Assembly: GCA_951813555.1 (NCBI GenBank)
Contig: OX638344.1
Location: 2,757,076 to 2,821,075, forward strand
Length of the DNA: 64,000 nt
From: an uncultured Acidimicrobiales bacterium
Lineage (GTDB): Bacteria > Actinomycetota > Acidimicrobiia > Acidimicrobiales > Bin134
Reading direction: 5' to 3'
Shown: positions 24,436 through 33,225 of the stretch, piece by piece
Layout: every line of letters starts with the position of its first letter
Position numbering within the stretch: the first letter of the stretch is position 1
Program-made: the position numbers and the translations under genes
The notes under the pieces: generated by a model
The model's database searches: none
Told to the model about the DNA's origin: nothing
What the model saw: the letters and a program-made list of their open reading frames with translations, nothing else

Positions 24436-25506
24436 GTGTCACGACGTTCTTCGTTCCTATTCAGGATCTTCGCACTGCTGATGGTCTTCGGCCTGGTTGC
24501 CGCCGGGTGCGGCAACGACGACGACTCGGACGACGATGGCGCCCTTAAGGTTGCGCTGCTTCTGCCCGGCGTTCGTAACGACAACTCGTTCAGCCAGGCG
24601 GCCTACGAGGGCTTGCGTGACGCCGTTGCCGAGGATGGCAACGTCGAGACTGAGGTTCTCGAGGAGATCATCGACCCGACCGACTCGCTCCCGGCCATTC
24701 GCGACTTCGCCAGCCAGGGATTCGACCTGATCCTGGGGCATGGCATCGAGTACGTGGATCCGATTCAGCAGCTTTATGCGGAGTTCCCCGATGTGTCGTT
24801 CTCTATGACCGGCGGCATATTGGTGCCCGGCTCGGTCACGAGCGACAACGTGGTGGACTGGCTCTACAACGTGCAGGACATGGCCTATCCGAACGGCATT
24901 CTGGCCGCAAAGGCAGTCATCGGCGACACCATTGGGATCGTCGGAGGCCCTGAATTCGACTTTGTGAAGACGATGCACCAGTCGTTCCGCGATGCAGCCT
25001 TGTCGGTGAACCCCGACATCGAATTCCTCGAGGGCTTTGCCGGTTCGTTCGTCGACGTTCAGGCCGCGGCCGAGGTCACCCAGCAGCTCATAGACCAGGG
25101 CGCGGATTTCATCTACTGCTCAGGTGACGGAATCTGCATCGGTGCGGCTCAGACCGCATCCGCGGCCGGGATACCAATCTCGGTGGGATTCGGTTCCCAG
25201 GAGCAGACGGCGCCCGATGTCTATCTGGCCGCCACCGTCATCCGCATGAAAGACCTGTACCTGGATTTCTTCGCCCAGGTTCGCAACGGAACCTTCGGCA
25301 CCCCCGACGGTGAAGTGCACGCGGTGGGCGAAGAGGGATACGCCTTCTATCCCGGTGGCATATTCAACGCTCAAGTAGAAGTCTTGCCGGTCAACACCAA
25401 TGCGACGGTTGAGACCGCAGTGAGCCTTGACGAACTGCAAGCCGCGCTCGACGAGCTGGTCGCGTCTATCGAGGCCGGCGAGTTCTCAATCCCCTTCCCC
25501 GGCTAG
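24436..25506 (+). CDS. BMP-family substrate-binding lipoprotein of a nucleoside ABC transporter
   Basis: This 356-residue PnrA/BmpA-like protein has a signal peptide with lipobox LVAAGC, so it is anchored to the outside of the membrane. BMP motifs follow: VALLLPGVRNDNSFSQAAYE, FDLILGHGIEY, IGIVGGPEFDF and DFIYCSGDGICIGAAQTA. The family binds purine nucleosides. GTG 24436 is chosen because GGGGGAGG lies 5 bases upstream and the signal peptide then starts properly (MSRRSSFLFRIFALLM). The next four genes make up the transporter. Confidence 0.9.
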   Translation: MSRRSSFLFRIFALLMVFGLVAAGCGNDDDSDDDGALKVALLLPGVRNDNSFSQAAYEGLRDAVAEDGNVETEVLEEIIDPTDSLPAIRDFASQGFDLILGHGIEYVDPIQQLYAEFPDVSFSMTGGILVPGSVTSDNVVDWLYNVQDMAYPNGILAAKAVIGDTIGIVGGPEFDFVKTMHQSFRDAALSVNPDIEFLEGFAGSFVDVQAAAEVTQQLIDQGADFIYCSGDGICIGAAQTASAAGIPISVGFGSQEQTAPDVYLAATVIRMKDLYLDFFAQVRNGTFGTPDGEVHAVGEEGYAFYPGGIFNAQVEVLPVNTNATVETAVSLDELQAALDELVASIEAGEFSIPFPG

Positions 25507-25521
25507 CTGGCTGCACAATCA

Positions 25522-27072
25522 TTGAATTCTGAGACTGGCGCGGCGCCCGCATCCGGCACTCCCCTGTCAGTTCGGGGCGTCTCCCGGCGGTTCGGGGCCG
25601 TCCAGGCCCTAGACGACGTGGATTTCACCCTTGAGGAGGGCGAGATCCACGCGCTCGTCGGCGAGAACGGAGCCGGCAAGTCCACGCTGGCCAAGATCGT
25701 CGCCGGATCCATCCTCTCTGATTCCGGGTCGATGAGCCTGTTCGGTGAGCCCTACCAACCGTCATCGCGCCGGGAAGGCGCCGCCGCCGGAGTCGCTCAC
25801 GTGAGACAGCAGCTCTCGTTGGTCCGGGGGCTCACCGTCGCCCAAAACCTGCAACTGGGACGACCGGATGCGCCTGCGATCTTCAACGCGGGCGCGGCCC
25901 GGGCCGAGGTAGAGCGCTGGTCCGACGAATTCGGCCTGGGCGTCCCCGCTGAGACGCTCATCGACGACATGCCCCTGGCTATTCGCCAACAAGCGGAAAT
26001 CCTTATCGCGGTGGCGTGGGGGGCACGGCTGCTGATCCTGGACGAACCCAGCTCGGCGCTGGGGCCCCTCGAGACCCAGGCCCTCATCGCACTGTGCCAC
26101 CGTTTGCGCTCTGAGGGCACTCCGATCATCTACATCTCCCACCGATTGCCCGAGTTGACGGAGTTGGCCGACCGGCTCACGGTATTGCGAGCAGGCAAGG
26201 TCGTGGTTGCGGGGGCCGACGTACGGGACGCCGACCTCCGCGAGGTAGCGACGCTAATGATCGGCGACGTCACGCTGCTGGAGGTCGACCGGCCCGAGAT
26301 CCAGCGGGGGTCAATTCGATTGGCAGTGAGCGACCTTTCGGTTTCGTCTCCGCACGGCGTCGGATGCCACGGACTTGACTTCGAAGTGGCCGCCGGTGAG
26401 ATCCTCGGGGTCGTCGGCATTGCCGGGAACGGCCAAGATTCGCTGGCCAAAGCACTGACCGGACAGGTGAAGCTAACTGGCGGCCGCATCACGGTGGATG
26501 GCACAGACATCTCGGGATCGGCGGGCCAGGCAATCGCTGCGGGAGTGGCCCACATCCACGAGGACCGCTCCAACGGTCTCGCCGCATCCTTCTCGGTTGC
26601 CGACAACGCAACCGCCCGGCATATCGGCAATCGGCGATTCACCAGCTTTGGCGTGCGTCTGGGGGACAAAATCGCCCTCCACGCCCGAGAATTGATCGAG
26701 CGCTTCCAAGTCCGTCCTCCAGAGCCCGCAGCCAAGGCCAGCTCGCTTTCGGGTGGAAATCAGCAGAAGCTGATGGCGGCCCGGGAACTGGAGCAGAATC
26801 CCGCAGTGCTCGTAGCCCATGGGCCGACCAAAGGACTTGACCCCGAGGCCGCCAAGGCCATGCGCGATCGCTGCTTTGCCGCGGCCCAGGCCGGGGGTGC
26901 CGTGGTGGTGATCTCCGCCGACCTCGACGAGGTGGCCGACCTGGCCCACCGGATCATCGTGCTGTACCGAGGCGTGGTGACCGATGCGTTCTCCAGTGAG
27001 GACATGACGCCCGAGCGCCTGGGCGCGGCTATGGCCGGTTTGACCGAGACCTCGGGAGCAACCGGTGACTGA
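25522..27072 (+). CDS. ABC transporter ATPase with two nucleotide-binding domains (nucleoside/sugar type)
   Basis: The 516-residue RbsA-like protein starts at TTG 25522, 15 bp after the lipoprotein gene. Domain 1 has Walker A GENGAGKST and Walker B LLILDEPSSALGP. Its signature region reads MPLAIRQQAEI and lacks LSGGQ. Domain 2 has the usual altered Walker A (GIAGNGQDSL) and a good signature SLSGGNQQKLMAARELEQNP, but its Walker B reads VLVAHGPTKGLDPEA, with AHGPT in place of the usual SQPT/DEPT. It powers the two permeases that follow. Confidence 0.9.
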   Translation: MNSETGAAPASGTPLSVRGVSRRFGAVQALDDVDFTLEEGEIHALVGENGAGKSTLAKIVAGSILSDSGSMSLFGEPYQPSSRREGAAAGVAHVRQQLSLVRGLTVAQNLQLGRPDAPAIFNAGAARAEVERWSDEFGLGVPAETLIDDMPLAIRQQAEILIAVAWGARLLILDEPSSALGPLETQALIALCHRLRSEGTPIIYISHRLPELTELADRLTVLRAGKVVVAGADVRDADLREVATLMIGDVTLLEVDRPEIQRGSIRLAVSDLSVSSPHGVGCHGLDFEVAAGEILGVVGIAGNGQDSLAKALTGQVKLTGGRITVDGTDISGSAGQAIAAGVAHIHEDRSNGLAASFSVADNATARHIGNRRFTSFGVRLGDKIALHARELIERFQVRPPEPAAKASSLSGGNQQKLMAARELEQNPAVLVAHGPTKGLDPEAAKAMRDRCFAAAQAGGAVVVISADLDEVADLAHRIIVLYRGVVTDAFSSEDMTPERLGAAMAGLTETSGATGD

Positions 27073-28189
27073 CGTCGTAGCCGGGGGCGAACGGGGCGAA
27101 ATCGAGCACGCACCCGCGGGGACCGAAGAGCGCAGCCTTACCACTTCATTGTCGACGAGCAGCCTTGCCGTTCTCATCGCGGTGGTGGTCGGCGGGCTCA
27201 TCATGCTCTTTTCGGGAGAAAACCCCCTCACCGCCTATGGGGCCATGCTCGACGGCGCCTTCGGATCGAGATTCGCGCTGGGCGAGACCTTGTCTCGGGC
27301 CGCACCCCTGGCCATCGTGGGGTACGGCACCGCGGTGGCGCTTCGGGCCGGGCTGATCACCATCGGGGCCCAGGGCCAGGTTGTCGCCGGTGCCATCGGG
27401 GCGCTATTGACGGCCCAATTCTTCGAGACTGCACCGTCTGCGGTGGCCATTCCGGCCGCCGCCATCGGAGGCGCCCTCTTCGGCATGGCCTGGGTGCTGA
27501 TCCCGGCGATGCTGCGGGCCTACTTCAGCGTAAACGAGATCCTCTCAACCCTGCTGTTCACCGAGTTCGCCGCCCTGCTCATCGAATACCTCCTCAACAA
27601 CCCGCTCAAGCCCCCCACTGCGATCACCCCGCAGTCCGACCCTTACCCGGACAACGGCATCCTCGGACTGGTCATCGACGGCACCCGCTTCCACACCGGG
27701 GTCTTCGCCGCCGTCATCATCGGCCTCGCTTTCATCTGGTGGGTGCGCTCGGATCGGGGATTCAGCTACGACCTCTACGGTGAGAACCCGAACCTGGCCC
27801 AAAGCCTGGGCATCTCCAGCAACCGGGTGATCATCAACTCGCTCCTCATCTCCGGGGCCACCGCCGGTCTGGTCGGTTGGATCCAGGCCGCCGGCCTTCT
27901 CCAACGGGTCTACGTGGGGATCGCATCCGACATCGGGTTCTTCGGCCTCGTCGTCGCCTTCCTCGGGGGCGCGACCGCGGGCGGCGTGCTGGTGGCCGCG
28001 CTCCTGTTCGGAGCTCTCCAGGCTGGCGGGCTGGCCATGCAGTCTTCCGAGGGCATCCCCGCCTCGCTGTCCGACATCATTCAGGCGCTCCTCCTGCTCG
28101 GGTTCTCAATCCGATATGCCCCCCAGATCATTCGCCTCACCCGCGGGGTCATGGCCAACTTCACGCTCGTCGGGCGGAAACGCCGATGA
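27065..28189 (+). CDS. ABC transporter permease 1 (BPD_transp_2, nucleoside type)
   Basis: This 374-residue membrane protein has about ten hydrophobic segments after a 30-residue cytosolic start. ENPLTAYGAMLDGAFGS and IGAQGQVVAGAIGALL are typical of the YufP/BmpC-like permeases paired with BMP lipoproteins. It overlaps the ATPase stop by 8 bp and the next gene by ATGA. Confidence 0.9.
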   Translation: MTDVVAGGERGEIEHAPAGTEERSLTTSLSTSSLAVLIAVVVGGLIMLFSGENPLTAYGAMLDGAFGSRFALGETLSRAAPLAIVGYGTAVALRAGLITIGAQGQVVAGAIGALLTAQFFETAPSAVAIPAAAIGGALFGMAWVLIPAMLRAYFSVNEILSTLLFTEFAALLIEYLLNNPLKPPTAITPQSDPYPDNGILGLVIDGTRFHTGVFAAVIIGLAFIWWVRSDRGFSYDLYGENPNLAQSLGISSNRVIINSLLISGATAGLVGWIQAAGLLQRVYVGIASDIGFFGLVVAFLGGATAGGVLVAALLFGALQAGGLAMQSSEGIPASLSDIIQALLLLGFSIRYAPQIIRLTRGVMANFTLVGRKRR

Positions 28190-29121
28190 GCCAATTGCTG
28201 GAGGCCACGTTTTGGAGCGCCACGGTGGCAGGCGGGCTGAGGCTGGCCACCCCTCTGATCTACGCATCCATCGGTGAGACCTTTGCCCAGCGGGCCGGCG
28301 TCTTGAACTTGGGGCTTGAGGGGTACATGATCATCGGCGCCCTTACGTCGCTCTACGTGGCCGACCCCACAGTGGCCCCGCTCGGATTCTTGGCCGGAGG
28401 CCTAGCCGGGATGCTGTTGGCCGCTTTTATGGTTTTGCTTTCGATTCGCCTGTACGCCAATCAGGTGGTCGTCGGTTTCGGCCTGACCATCCTCGGCATC
28501 GGGACAACCGGGTACATATTCCGGGTCACCACCGATGTCGGCGGAAGGGACCGCCAGGTGTCTTTGCCTTCAGAGGTCGACATACCGCTTCTGTCGGACA
28601 TCCCCTGGCTGGGCGATGCCCTCTTCGGCCACAGCTGGTACACGTGGTTGGCCTTGGGCCTGGTAGTGGTGACCGGATTCATCGCCTCTCGGACCATCTT
28701 CGGCCTCGAAGTAAAGGCAGTTGGAGAGGATCCCGATGCCGCGGCGGCCCGAGGCGTGGATGTGGTGCGCGTCCGCACCATGGCCACGCTGATGTCGGGA
28801 TTCCTCGGCGGGCTGGGAGGTGCCGCCCTGATGCTGGGCAGCGTGGGGCGGTTTCAGCCCTGGCTCACTGCAAACCGCGGCTTCATTGCGCTGATCGTCA
28901 TCATCATGGCCAGTTGGAGCATCTGGGGTGCCGCCGTGGGCGCCTTCGTGTTCGGGTTCTTCGAGGCGCTGGGCTTCAACCTGAACAATGTGTTCGTCGA
29001 CGTTCCCGTCGAGGGGCTCAATGCCATCCCATTCTTCGTGGCCTTGTTGATTCTCACCGCCAGCGCCCGCTGGGCCCGCATGCCCCGGGGGTTGGGCGAG
29101 AACTACGTCCCGACTGTTTGA
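28186..29121 (+). CDS. ABC transporter permease 2 (BPD_transp_2, nucleoside type)
   Basis: This 311-residue permease of the YufQ/BmpD type has PLIYASIGETFAQRAGVLNLG and LEGYMIIGALTSLYVA, a pattern diagnostic of the second permease of BMP systems. ATG 28186 overlaps the upstream TGA (ATGA), which sets the start over longer in-frame options to 27877. It ends the operon and converges, with 19 bp overlap, on the adenosine deaminase gene. Confidence 0.9.
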   Translation: MSQLLEATFWSATVAGGLRLATPLIYASIGETFAQRAGVLNLGLEGYMIIGALTSLYVADPTVAPLGFLAGGLAGMLLAAFMVLLSIRLYANQVVVGFGLTILGIGTTGYIFRVTTDVGGRDRQVSLPSEVDIPLLSDIPWLGDALFGHSWYTWLALGLVVVTGFIASRTIFGLEVKAVGEDPDAAAARGVDVVRVRTMATLMSGFLGGLGGAALMLGSVGRFQPWLTANRGFIALIVIIMASWSIWGAAVGAFVFGFFEALGFNLNNVFVDVPVEGLNAIPFFVALLILTASARWARMPRGLGENYVPTV

Positions 29122-30104
29122 TCGAGCAGGGCTCGCAGGACTGCTCTGTCTTCATCCGAGCAAAAGGCGGCGTCGATGGCACGATGCTGGGCTGCGACCA
29201 GATCGGCCATGTCCCAGTCGAGATGTTCCGCGGCCAGCATGAGCTCGCTGCACAGTGAGATGCCGAGCGTCTCGGGATCATCGGTGTTGATGGTGTAACG
29301 CACCCCGGCGGCGTCCAGATCTTTGATCGGATGGTCGTCCAGGCTTGAGTACAGCAGGGTGCAGTTGGACGTTGGGCAGACGTTCAGCGTGATGCTGTTG
29401 TCCAGGACCATGGCCAATACCGCCGGGTCCTCAGCGCAGCGAACCCCGTGGTCGATGCGGCTCACGCCCAATAGCTCTATGGCATCACGGACACCCTCGG
29501 CGCCCGACGACTCACCCGCATGGGCGGTTCGACCCAGACCGATCCGGGCCGCGTCGGCATAGGCGGAGGCGAATCGGGGACCGGTCCGACCGGCTGCATC
29601 TTCGTTGCCATCTATTGACAGCCCGATGATCCGGTCCAAGCCTGCACCCTCGATCCACTCGACCAGTTCTCTGGCCTCCTGTTCGGATTGCTGTCGCAGA
29701 ATTGATGGGAGTAGGCGATAGTCGCCAAGCCCATCCGCCTGGGCCCGATCGAATCCCCGGGCACACGCGAAAAAGAGCTCAGCCGTGGAGAGTCCCGACC
29801 AGTGGGTTGGGTTCACGATCACCTCGGCGTAGACGATGCCCTGGTCATGGGCGTAGGCCGCGAAGTCATAGGCCACCTGCTCGGCGGTCGGCCCGTCGCG
29901 GACCAGGCCGCAGACCCAGTCCAGGGTTTCCAGAAAATCGGCGAGGTTGTCTGCCTCGAAGAGCCGGTCGACCGGCCGGGGCGGCTCTTCGCCGGCGATG
30001 GCAGCCAGTTCGGCGACCCTCGCGGGGCGAAACGTGCCCTCAAGGTGGATATGGAGCTCAACCTTGGGGACGGCGCGGACCTGCTCTGCCCTGAGCGGCG
30101 TCAT
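29103..30104 (-). CDS. add: Adenosine deaminase
   Basis: This 333-residue enzyme deaminates adenosine or a related nucleoside to inosine. All key motifs are intact: HIHLEGT (H18, H20), GLSIDGNED, THAGE-like TAHAGES, RIDHGVR and the metal Asp pair in INTDDPETLG. ATG 30104 overlaps the stop of the upstream acyl-CoA dehydrogenase-like gene (ATGA), which decides this start over an upstream one at 30215. Its presence beside a BMP transporter supports nucleoside salvage. Confidence 0.93.
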   Translation of the reverse strand: MTPLRAEQVRAVPKVELHIHLEGTFRPARVAELAAIAGEEPPRPVDRLFEADNLADFLETLDWVCGLVRDGPTAEQVAYDFAAYAHDQGIVYAEVIVNPTHWSGLSTAELFFACARGFDRAQADGLGDYRLLPSILRQQSEQEARELVEWIEGAGLDRIIGLSIDGNEDAAGRTGPRFASAYADAARIGLGRTAHAGESSGAEGVRDAIELLGVSRIDHGVRCAEDPAVLAMVLDNSITLNVCPTSNCTLLYSSLDDHPIKDLDAAGVRYTINTDDPETLGISLCSELMLAAEHLDWDMADLVAAQHRAIDAAFCSDEDRAVLRALLDQTVGT

Positions 30105-31339
30105 GTGTAGATGCCGGGGGAAGGATCCCATCCTGTGAGGACGTGGCGGCCGATCTCGACGTGCTTCCACTCGACCGGATCGTGAAGCGTGAGGGTGCGG
30201 ACGTTCCTCCACCATTGATCAAACCCCAGGGGGCGACGAGCCGAGCGAGTGCCCATGAGCCCGTACACGCCCTGAGCGGCGGCCAACCCGGCCCGGTCGG
30301 CAGCCGACCGGGCGGCATAAATGGGAATGGCCAGTTCGGTTCGGCTCATCTCGCCCCGCTCAAATGAATCAAGGGCGTGGCCACACCGCATGGTCAGCTC
30401 GTGGGCGGCGGCAAGGTCGGCGACCAACTCCCCCATGGTCCGCTGAACCATGGGATCCTCGGCCGCGTTGTCCACCTCGGCTGAGGGCCACGGCCGGCTC
30501 TGCTCGTTAACGAACGGCACCGCAGCCTGAAGCGCGCCGATGCCGATGCCCACGTTCACCGCGGCAAAGCCGGCCTCGAACCGGACCCCGGAATGGGGCA
30601 GCGGCGCTCTACCGGGGATGCTGGCAACCCACTCGGGACCCACCCTCACATTCTCAAAGCTGATGCTCCCCGAGTCGGTGGCCCGCTGTCCCAGCGCATC
30701 CCAGTCGCGGTGGACCGTCATAGCCGGGTTGTCTTTGGCCACCAGGTTCAGCTGGAGGGCGAAGAACGGGTTCTCCGGGGTGAACCGCTCGGGATTGAAA
30801 CCCCATACCGCCACGTAATCGGCCTCCGCGGCGCCGGTGGTGTAGATCTTCTGGCCGTTGACCACATACCCGCCGTCTTCTTGCTCGAGAGCCAACGTGG
30901 TGAACGGCTCGGCCACCGTCTTGCCCGCCTCAGCCACTGCCAGGCCCAGGGTTGCGCTCTCATCGAGGACCAGCGAGGCTAGGCGGGGCTTCAATTCCTC
31001 CGAGCAATAGCTGAAGATCTCTCTCACCAGTTCGTCGTGCACCTTGTAGACCTGGGCCACCGACGAGTCAGCGGTGGCCAGCCGCACCTGGGCGTGCAAG
31101 CTGGCGGTATGGGATGCACCGACGCCACCGAACTCCGCAGGGACGGCCAGCGCCAGGATTCCGCAGCTCTTGAGGGCGTCAACGGCCCGAGTGGGATACC
31201 GACCGGCATCGTCGTGCTCGGATGCCAGCGGCGCCACCACTTCGGCAATCACCTCGTCCAGCGTCTCCAGAGCGCGCTCTTCATCGCTGCTGAGCTCGGG
31301 GGGCGCGATCGCCGAGCCCAAGAAACGTGCCAATGTCAT
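30101..31339 (-). CDS. Acyl-CoA dehydrogenase-fold flavoprotein (DszC/monooxygenase-like)
   Basis: The 412-residue protein has the acyl-CoA dehydrogenase fold: GILALAVPAEFGGVGA, the flavin-contact GYVVNGQKIYTTGAAEADYV and a C-terminal helical domain (GVYGLMGTRSARRPLGFDQW). The ending resembles the DszC/SfnB/HsaA branch, in which reduced flavin and oxygen oxidise the substrate, more than a beta-oxidation enzyme. It lies between adenine and adenosine deaminase genes on the same strand, so it may oxidise a nucleobase-derived or N-alkyl compound. That role is inference. Confidence 0.8.
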   Translation of the reverse strand: MTLARFLGSAIAPPELSSDEERALETLDEVIAEVVAPLASEHDDAGRYPTRAVDALKSCGILALAVPAEFGGVGASHTASLHAQVRLATADSSVAQVYKVHDELVREIFSYCSEELKPRLASLVLDESATLGLAVAEAGKTVAEPFTTLALEQEDGGYVVNGQKIYTTGAAEADYVAVWGFNPERFTPENPFFALQLNLVAKDNPAMTVHRDWDALGQRATDSGSISFENVRVGPEWVASIPGRAPLPHSGVRFEAGFAAVNVGIGIGALQAAVPFVNEQSRPWPSAEVDNAAEDPMVQRTMGELVADLAAAHELTMRCGHALDSFERGEMSRTELAIPIYAARSAADRAGLAAAQGVYGLMGTRSARRPLGFDQWWRNVRTLTLHDPVEWKHVEIGRHVLTGWDPSPGIYT

Positions 31340-31370
31340 CGTTGTCTCCTCGTGGTTCGATCAGCCGGCT

Positions 31371-33191
31371 TCATCGTGTCACTCCCCCGCCATCATGAAT
31401 GTGCTGGGGGCACCGACAGCACAACAGCACCGGTATGAACGACTGGGTCATGGTGTCGATGAGCCCCTTCTCAGTGAGGCCGTAGTCGGGCACGCCGGCC
31501 AACCCGACGAAAGCCAGGATCATGTACGGCGACGCGATCTCACAGCCGAGCGAGGCCGCGGCATGGTTGGCCTCGATCGACTCGTCGTACACCCGCTCCC
31601 ACGGCTGGTCGCTCATTATGCCCCCGAGGGGAAGCGGGACGGTGGCCAGCACCTCGCCATTGGCCACACAGACGTAGCCCCCTCCGATCTCCTGAAGGGT
31701 GCTGGCGGCGTGGGCAAGGTCTTCGTCGCTGGTTCCCACCACCACCAGGTTCTGGTTCTCGCAGTTGCTGGTGATGCCCAGCGCGCCGCGGGCAAGACCG
31801 AACCCCCGCACGAATCCCGTGGCCCGGGTGTCGGTTCCGTGGTGGCGGTCGAAGACCGTGATCTTGGCGATGTCGATTGCAGGATCGGGGATCACGTTGC
31901 CGTCCACCACCTGGAGCTCGGCCTCAATGGCCCGCTTGAAGTAGCCGTCGTACATCTCCATGGCCCGAACAACCGCCACCTCGTCGGCCGCGGCGTCGGC
32001 TTCCACCCGAAACAGGTCGGAACCGAAGTCCTCCGGCAAGTGCACAGTGTTTCGCACCCAATCCGGCATGGTGTCGGGGTTGACGAAGGTGGCCTCGCCG
32101 TCTCTACCAGCGATCTCGCCCCCCACGATGACCAGCGAAGGCCGCACATCGCTCAATTCGTCGAGGATCATCACATCAGCCAGTCGGCTGGGGGTGATCG
32201 AACCGAGAAGGTGATCGAGTCGGTAGTACTGCGCCGCGTTGAGCGTGGCCATGCGATAAGCCTCGATGGCAGGCACACCTTGGGCTATGGCGCTGCGCAC
32301 GTGATGGTCGATGTGGCCCTCGTCCCGAAGATCTTCCACATGGCGGTCGTCAGCGCAAAAGCTCATGTAGTCGAATCCACCGGACACTGCGGGCACGTCC
32401 TCGAAGACCAGAGGGACGTTGTCGTTCATCGACCCGGACATCACCGTGATCATCACCCCGAGGCGCAGCCGATCGATGACCTCAGCAGTGTTGAACGCGT
32501 TGTGATCATCGCTGACGCCACCGGCCAGATAGGCCCATAACGGCTCATCCGCGATGCGGGCGGTGTGACCGGTGAGCCTTCGACCGGCGGCCATCGCGGT
32601 ATGGGCCTTGCGAGCCGCCGAGATGTCCAGATCGAAGGGGTTGCTCTCACCCAGGGTGGCCACACTTGTGGCACTCAGGCGCTCGATCACGTCGGCCTCT
32701 GGCATGACCGCTCCGCCCAACTCCAGATCGGGCACCCGGGGAATCTTGTGGGAGATCTGCTGGAAGATGCGCATCGGTGTACCAGTGGCTGCCATTACGT
32801 CGGCCCCCCGGGTTCCCACCACATTGGCCAAACAGTTGGGGTCGGCCAGCACCGTAGTGGTGCCCCTGGGCACAACCAGCCGAGCCAGCTCTCCCGGTGT
32901 GAGCATGGTGTACTCGATGTGGAGATGAACATCGATGAACGTCGGAGCGACAAACCGGCCCGTCGCATCAACTTCTGTGTCAGCCTCCAGCCGGCCGACA
33001 GGCGTAACCGCTGCGATGTGCTCTCCGACGATCAGAACGTCGCGTTCTATGAGCTCGCGGTTGTGGAGCGCGAGCACCTTGCCTCCCCGGATGGCCAGGT
33101 CGGCGGGCTGCTCGCCTCGGGCCACGGCCTGAAGCCGCAAGATCTGCTCGGGTTCGGGAACGAGGTTGGCGCCGATGAACATCTGGCTCAC
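31371..33191 (-). CDS. Adenine deaminase paralogue A (altered DPHE block)
   Basis: The 606-residue protein fits the Ade family from end to end. H89/H91/E93 (FIDVHLHIEYTMLTP), LGES at 180-183 and CADDRHVEDL with DDRH at 281-284 followed by GHID at 292-295 are present. The family block DPHE[IL]AN reads DPNCLAN (117-120), and IESSM reads IEYTM. The C-terminal domain (SITPSRLADVMILDE onward) is complete. It is 31 bp upstream of the flavoprotein gene and 34 bp downstream of paralogue B. It may deaminate adenine, a modified purine, or work only with B. Confidence 0.85.
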   Translation of the reverse strand: MSQMFIGANLVPEPEQILRLQAVARGEQPADLAIRGGKVLALHNRELIERDVLIVGEHIAAVTPVGRLEADTEVDATGRFVAPTFIDVHLHIEYTMLTPGELARLVVPRGTTTVLADPNCLANVVGTRGADVMAATGTPMRIFQQISHKIPRVPDLELGGAVMPEADVIERLSATSVATLGESNPFDLDISAARKAHTAMAAGRRLTGHTARIADEPLWAYLAGGVSDDHNAFNTAEVIDRLRLGVMITVMSGSMNDNVPLVFEDVPAVSGGFDYMSFCADDRHVEDLRDEGHIDHHVRSAIAQGVPAIEAYRMATLNAAQYYRLDHLLGSITPSRLADVMILDELSDVRPSLVIVGGEIAGRDGEATFVNPDTMPDWVRNTVHLPEDFGSDLFRVEADAAADEVAVVRAMEMYDGYFKRAIEAELQVVDGNVIPDPAIDIAKITVFDRHHGTDTRATGFVRGFGLARGALGITSNCENQNLVVVGTSDEDLAHAASTLQEIGGGYVCVANGEVLATVPLPLGGIMSDQPWERVYDESIEANHAAASLGCEIASPYMILAFVGLAGVPDYGLTEKGLIDTMTQSFIPVLLCCRCPQHIHDGGGVTR

Positions 33192-33225
33192 CGAAGTTCG
33201 AATTCGGAGACGGCAGGCAACCGGT

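Noticed and set aside
31074-32540. 488-codon plus-strand frame over the flavoprotein and adenine deaminase genes
   Set aside because: It is antisense to two genes with clear motifs. Its product is His/Arg-rich and shows no domain.
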